55,775 nucleotides of DNA from Ruminococcus sp. (GTDB lineage: Bacteria; Bacillota; Clostridia; Oscillospirales; Ruminococcaceae). The stretch lies in NCBI GenBank assembly GCA_015066845.1, contig SVNO01000005.1, positions 1-55,775 on the forward strand, given 5' to 3'. Below are positions 52,291-55,775 of this stretch, one piece after another; within the stretch, counting starts at the first letter, position 1; each line of letters begins with the position of its first letter. A program made the translations under genes and the position numbers. Under the pieces are notes generated by a model. That model had not been told where the DNA came from. It saw nothing but the letters and a program-made list of their open reading frames with translations, and searched no databases.

Positions 52291-53382
52291 TTGCAAAAGC
52301 AATTTCACTGGCGCACCGTACTCATGGTACTGCTGATTTACGCAGCAGTCCTGTTCAATACCACATTCCGTGCATTCCCCATCCCCACAGCATCCGCCGT
52401 ACTGGACGGCACATGGGCAAAGCAGACGGAGGAATTCCTCGTGCAGAATCTCGGTTTTCACGACAGCCTCTTCCGCCTGAAAACGCAGGCAGAGCTGCTG
52501 CTTGGTGAAAAGCGCATCCGCAATGTCTATATCACCGATGACATGCTGCTTGAAAAGCTTCCGTCCGACCACAGCGGCAATGTGACGGAATCTGCACAGG
52601 TGCTCAACGAATTCTACGAAAAATACCAGATTCCGACCTATTTCGTACTCGTTCCCTCCGCGTCCGAGATTTACCAAAGCAGTCTGCCGGCAAATGCGGT
52701 CAAGGAGGACCAGAAAACGCTGATTCAGCAGACCTACGCCAACGTCCGCACGGGTATCCGCTGCGTGGATGCCTGCAATGTCCTGTCCTCCCTGAAAGAT
52801 GAGTACATCTACTACCGTACCGACACGCGTTGGACGACCTTTGGCGCATACAGCGTCTACCAGTCAGCCATTCGCAAAATGGGACTGACCGCCGTGCCCT
52901 ACAACCGCTTTGTGATTTCTCACATGAGCACGGAATTCCGTGGAAATCTCTACGAACGCACATTATATGACGGCATCAAGCCCGATGTACTTGACCGCTA
53001 CACCTACGAGGGCGGTGCGGAGATTGTACAGGTAACAGCAGCGTATGCGGATGGAAGTACGGAAGAACGGGAAACTTCGCTGTATGAGGAGAGCTATCTC
53101 CAATCGGAAGAAATGTACCGTTTCTACCTTGGCAAGCCCTGTGCAATGCTGACCATCCGCACGAATCTGGAGAATGACCGCCGGCTGCTGTTGTACAAGG
53201 ATGAATTTGCCGACTGCATGATTCCGTTCCTGCTTCAGCATTACAGTGAGGTCTGCGTGATAGACCTGACGCAGTCCGCCGGCATTTCCGATCGCCTTGC
53301 AGCACCGACCGACTTTACGCAGGTGTTGTTCCTGTGCAGTATGGAAAACTGGAGCGAGCTTTGGAAGATGCATACTACATGA
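52291..53382 (+). CDS. DHHW-like (AlgJ/AlgX-type) partner of MBOAT protein
   Basis: 363 residues. One N-terminal signal anchor (about 8-24), then a DHHW/SGNH-like extracytoplasmic domain: LDGTWAKQTEEFL, PTYFVLVPSASEIY (about 112-125) and YYRTDTRWTTFGAY (about 174-187). In the family this last motif is DHHW; here it is D178-T-R-W181. The start is TTG with AAGGAGG 8 bases upstream, 12 bp after the MBOAT stop. These proteins normally present or transfer acyl groups to extracellular polymers together with MBOAT. Confidence 0.75.
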   Translation: MQKQFHWRTVLMVLLIYAAVLFNTTFRAFPIPTASAVLDGTWAKQTEEFLVQNLGFHDSLFRLKTQAELLLGEKRIRNVYITDDMLLEKLPSDHSGNVTESAQVLNEFYEKYQIPTYFVLVPSASEIYQSSLPANAVKEDQKTLIQQTYANVRTGIRCVDACNVLSSLKDEYIYYRTDTRWTTFGAYSVYQSAIRKMGLTAVPYNRFVISHMSTEFRGNLYERTLYDGIKPDVLDRYTYEGGAEIVQVTAAYADGSTEERETSLYEESYLQSEEMYRFYLGKPCAMLTIRTNLENDRRLLLYKDEFADCMIPFLLQHYSEVCVIDLTQSAGISDRLAAPTDFTQVLFLCSMENWSELWKMHTT

Positions 53383-53449
53383 AATGAAGGCAGTGCATTT
53401 TTATATGTCAGTTTCGGGAAACTCCCCCAGAAAACCATTTTTCTACAAG

Positions 53450-53478
53450 AATGCCCCTCCCAAAAAGGGAGGGGCATT
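53450..53478. terminator. Terminator hairpin, left copy (flank of element E)
   Basis: Stem aatgcccctccc / gggaggggcatt with an AAAAA loop, about 70 bp after the DHHW-like stop. A partly decayed copy lies at 53711-53738. Confidence 0.8.
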
Positions 53479-53710
53479 CAGTCTGTCGAAAAACCTTATT
53501 AGGTTCAAAGGACGGAGTCCTTTGGCGGGTTAGAGGGTACGCAGTACCCTCGCAATATAGCCCCTCCCCCGTTGGGGGAGGGGGTGGGTGCCTGAGCCTG
53601 AGTCAGGATGCTGCTTGAGGGCGACGGTATGCCGCAATAGGATTTAACTGCGGCTGTGGGGGCAGGCTTTGGGGTGCTAACCCCAGAAAAAAGACTTTTT
53701 TGACAAGCTG
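53479..53710 (+). mobile_element. Terminator-nested repeat element, copy E (232 bp)
   Basis: Left end cagtctgtcgaaaaacc, right end gacttttttgacaagctg. The same length and almost the same sequence as copy A, read in the opposite orientation: ggacggagtcc, gggtacgcagtaccc, cccctccccc/gggggagg, a segment rich in ctgagcctgagtcagg, and ggggtgctaacccc. The main difference from A is in the loop of the C/G-run hairpin. No ORF is seen. Confidence 0.82.
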
Positions 53711-53738
53711 TACCCCCCCAAAAAAAGGGAGGGGCATT
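53711..53738. terminator. Terminator hairpin, right copy (flank of element E), partly decayed
   Basis: The 3' half gggaggggcatt matches 53450-53478, but the 5' half reads taccccccc, so the stem is imperfect. It lies next to the phosphohexomutase stop (minus strand) and can serve both convergent genes. Confidence 0.6.
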
Positions 53739-53744
53739 GTCATC

Positions 53745-55457
53745 TTACTTGAACAGCTGTGAAAAATCAGCCACAAGCTTCTCCTCGATTGCAATCGCAT
53801 CATCCATCGTTGCACCAACTGTAGTATAATAGCTCTTGATCTTCGGCTCAGTACCGGACGGACGAATCACAACCTTTGCATTGTTCTCCAGTGCAAATAC
53901 CAGCACATCGGACTTGGGCAGTGTGATTTCTGTCTGCGCACCTGTCAGCGCGTCCGTTGTGATGCTTGCCTGATAGTCGGATACTGCAAGCACCTTCAGA
54001 CCGCCGATGTCAGCCGGACGCTCGTCGCGCAGCTTCTGCATCAGTGCCTTCATCTGGTGCATTCCGCTTTCACCCTCAAATGTGAAGCTCTGCAGGCTGT
54101 GACGGAATACGCCGTACTTCTTGTACATATTGTCACGCGCCTGAATCATGGAAATGCCCTTTGTACGGTAATATGCAGCCATTTCACAAATCAGCATGGA
54201 AGCAACAACAGCGTCCTTGTCGCGTACATAAGTGCCTGCCAGATAACCGTAACTTTCTTCAAAGCCAAATACATAGCGGTTTTCTTCGCCCTTATCCTCC
54301 AAGAAGCCAATCTGCTCACCGATGAACTTGAAGCCCGTCAGTACTTCGATCATTTCCAGACCATATTCCTTGGCAATCTTCTCTACAAGGTCAGTTGTTA
54401 CAATGGTCTTGACAGTAACCGGATTTTCCGGCATTGTGCCGTTCTTTGTGCGCTCACTGCAAATATATTCAAGCAGCATTGCGCCCACTTCGTTACCGGA
54501 GAACAGCGCGTAATCATCGCCATCCGGTACAGCGATACCCACACGGTCAGCATCCGGATCAGTTGCCAGCAGCAGGTCGGGCTTTATCTCATCACAATAA
54601 CGCAGACCAAGCTCCAGAGCCTCGCGGATTTCCGGATTCGGGTACGGACAGGTCGGGAAATTGCCATCGGGCATTTCCTGTTCCTTGACAACGGTAACAT
54701 CCTGAATGCCAATACGGCTGAGGATTTCGCGCACGGGCTTGTTGCCTGTACCATTGAGAGGTGTGTACACAAGCTTCAGACCACTGCTTGCACAAAGCTC
54801 TGTATTGATACCCTGTGCGAGCACATTGCGGTAATAATCTTCCGTTACAGACTGATCGATATAAGCAATCATGCCATTGGCAAGAGCCTCGTCAAAATCG
54901 CAGTACTTGACATCATTGAACATATCAAGTGCATTGATTTCAGAAATCACAGTTTCAGCAACTTCCAGTGTGATCTGGCAGCCATCCTCACCATAAGCCT
55001 TGTAGCCGTTGTACTTTGCCGGATTATGGCTTGCAGTTACCATGATACCTGCACTGCACTTGAGTGCGCGAACTGCAAAGGACAGAGCCGGAGTCGGCAT
55101 GAGTTCGGGGTAGATGTAAGCTTTTACGCCATTTGCAGCGAGTACACATGCAGCAGCCTTTGCAAACACATCGGACTTGATGCGGCTGTCAAAGGAGATA
55201 GCAACACTCGGCTGCGCAAAAGATTTTTTGACATAATTCGCAAGGCCCTGCGTAGCACGGCGCACGGTGTAGATATTCATGCGGTTTGTACCAGCACCGA
55301 GCACACCACGCAGACCGCCGGTACCAAATTCGAGGTCACGGTAAAAACGCTCACGGATCGCCTGTTCATCATCAGCAACTGCTTGCAGTTCCTTTTGCAA
55401 ATCAGCATCATCCACCGCATTCGCGCACCAAATATCATACAATTCTTTTACAGACAT
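53745..55457 (-). CDS. pgcA: Phosphohexomutase (phosphoglucomutase/phosphomannomutase)
   Basis: Alpha-D-phosphohexomutase interconverting hexose-1-P and -6-P, feeding glycogen, UDP-glucose and envelope sugars. 570 residues, the long PgcA type. FGTGGLRG N-terminal phosphate contact, active serine S143 in TASHNP, metal loop DPDADRVG and C-terminal RPSGTEPKIK are present. AAGGAGG lies 7 bases before the ATG. It is distinct from glmM at 12237. Confidence 0.94.
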   Translation of the reverse strand: MSVKELYDIWCANAVDDADLQKELQAVADDEQAIRERFYRDLEFGTGGLRGVLGAGTNRMNIYTVRRATQGLANYVKKSFAQPSVAISFDSRIKSDVFAKAAACVLAANGVKAYIYPELMPTPALSFAVRALKCSAGIMVTASHNPAKYNGYKAYGEDGCQITLEVAETVISEINALDMFNDVKYCDFDEALANGMIAYIDQSVTEDYYRNVLAQGINTELCASSGLKLVYTPLNGTGNKPVREILSRIGIQDVTVVKEQEMPDGNFPTCPYPNPEIREALELGLRYCDEIKPDLLLATDPDADRVGIAVPDGDDYALFSGNEVGAMLLEYICSERTKNGTMPENPVTVKTIVTTDLVEKIAKEYGLEMIEVLTGFKFIGEQIGFLEDKGEENRYVFGFEESYGYLAGTYVRDKDAVVASMLICEMAAYYRTKGISMIQARDNMYKKYGVFRHSLQSFTFEGESGMHQMKALMQKLRDERPADIGGLKVLAVSDYQASITTDALTGAQTEITLPKSDVLVFALENNAKVVIRPSGTEPKIKSYYTTVGATMDDAIAIEEKLVADFSQLFK

Positions 55458-55544
55458 AATAGTTCCTCCTTGTTGTGTTCATCCTCACCTGCATTATGGC
55501 ATGGATTACAGTAAGAGAAAAGGCTTTCTCAAACAGTTACTTAT

Positions 55545-55550
55545 ATTATA
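55545..55550 (-). promoter_or_regulatory. Extended -10 promoter of pgcA
   Basis: On the minus strand TATAAT preceded by TGG (extended -10); the -35 position (TTTTCA) is weak. It lies about 88 bp before the ATG. Confidence 0.55.
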
Positions 55551-55660
55551 CCACAAAAAAACACATTTGAAAAGGGGTAATTGAAAATTTTTTCCTTAAG
55601 CGGCATAACCCCAATTCAATTCAATCGCTGAACACACTTCCCGAAGCGTGTAAGCACCTC

Positions 55661-55775
55661 CAAGCGCATTCCCAGTCCCAATCAGGGGGGCAAGGTGCGA
55701 AGCCCCAAACTCCCCCAACCGCAGACCACACCCACGAGGACGAAGTCCCCCAAGCGTACCTCCAGTCTCAATCAG
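55661..55775. repeat. Direct repeats at the right edge
   Basis: Two similar 25-bp units, caagcgcattcccagtccca... (55661-55685) and caagcgtacctccagtctca... (55751-55775), both ending aatcag and spaced by 90 bp, with gaggacgaagtcccc between them, a palindrome also found inside elements B and C. No gene is seen from 55458 to the window end apart from the pgcA promoter region. The array may continue beyond the window. Confidence 0.55.

Noticed and set aside
53383-53744. Small genes between the DHHW-like gene and pgcA
   Set aside because: Short open frames there fall inside the repeat element and its hairpins and lack ribosome binding sites.
54057-55514. A 485-residue plus-strand frame over pgcA
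   Set aside because: Antisense shadow of the phosphohexomutase, rich in Cys and His and without motifs.

Overview
The window reads as chromosomal DNA of a low-GC-lineage Gram-positive anaerobe (Clostridia, Oscillospiraceae/Ruminococcus-like), although base composition is near 50% GC. Grounds: consensus sigma-A promoters with 17-bp spacers, strong AGGAGG ribosome binding sites, an ECF transporter module, recD2-comFC-mreB gene order, and a secreted papain-like protease ending in a dockerin, a module typical of cellulosome-forming ruminococci. The genus is an inference; no 16S rRNA is present.

Layout. 1-640: palindrome-rich repeat DNA and four tRNA genes (Gly-TCC, Gly-CCC, Arg-TCT, His-GTG) on the minus strand. 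765-16547: one long minus-strand gene run, in transcription order ruvC-ruvA-sseB-like-ruvB-glmM-rRNA methyltransferase-like-ecfA1-ecfA2-ecfT-yfhO-truA-DUF5711-cvpA-like-clpE. 16650-18827: pheA and a PP2C phosphatase on plus. 19136-22370: a minus-strand ABC ATPase-permease behind what looks like a yybP-ykoY (Mn2+) riboswitch with a complete terminator/antiterminator. 22504-24390: rnpB, a lipoprotein, bioY, tRNA-Arg(CCG) and tRNA-Pro(TGG). 24889-27372: an EAL/degenerate-GGDEF protein. 27411-32387: recD2-comFC-mreB-comEA-like (minus) and, beyond the recD2 promoter, a small membrane protein. 32909-39711: PHP phosphatase, Lrp regulator, aminotransferase, ispE, dockerin cysteine protease and mraY (plus). 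40010-40665: maf (minus). 41133-43302: dtd and a class B PBP. 43320-53382: alaS-HIT-PRTase-comEC-holA-rnmV-MBOAT-DHHW-like (plus). 53745-55457: phosphohexomutase (minus).

The most unusual content is not in a gene. At least five intergenic places carry a 134-232 bp element with similar inverted ends (CAGYYTGTCRAAAAA-like), a shared right-end module and modular palindromic interiors. Each copy lies between two copies of a local terminator hairpin; the hairpin differs from locus to locus but is the same on both sides of each element (23-33 bp direct repeats that are themselves palindromes). Two 232-bp copies, 34 kb apart, are inverted relative to each other and nearly identical. This looks like a non-autonomous mobile element that targets and duplicates whole terminators. 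Related mosaic palindromes without clear flanks lie at 40697-41005 and probably at both window edges.

Other points: an adjacent MBOAT/DHHW-like pair in which both proteins have lost their signature catalytic residues; a ComEC whose C-terminal domain lacks the metal-binding motif; a three-repeat ComEA-like protein; and an alaS leader with a terminator and no T-box.
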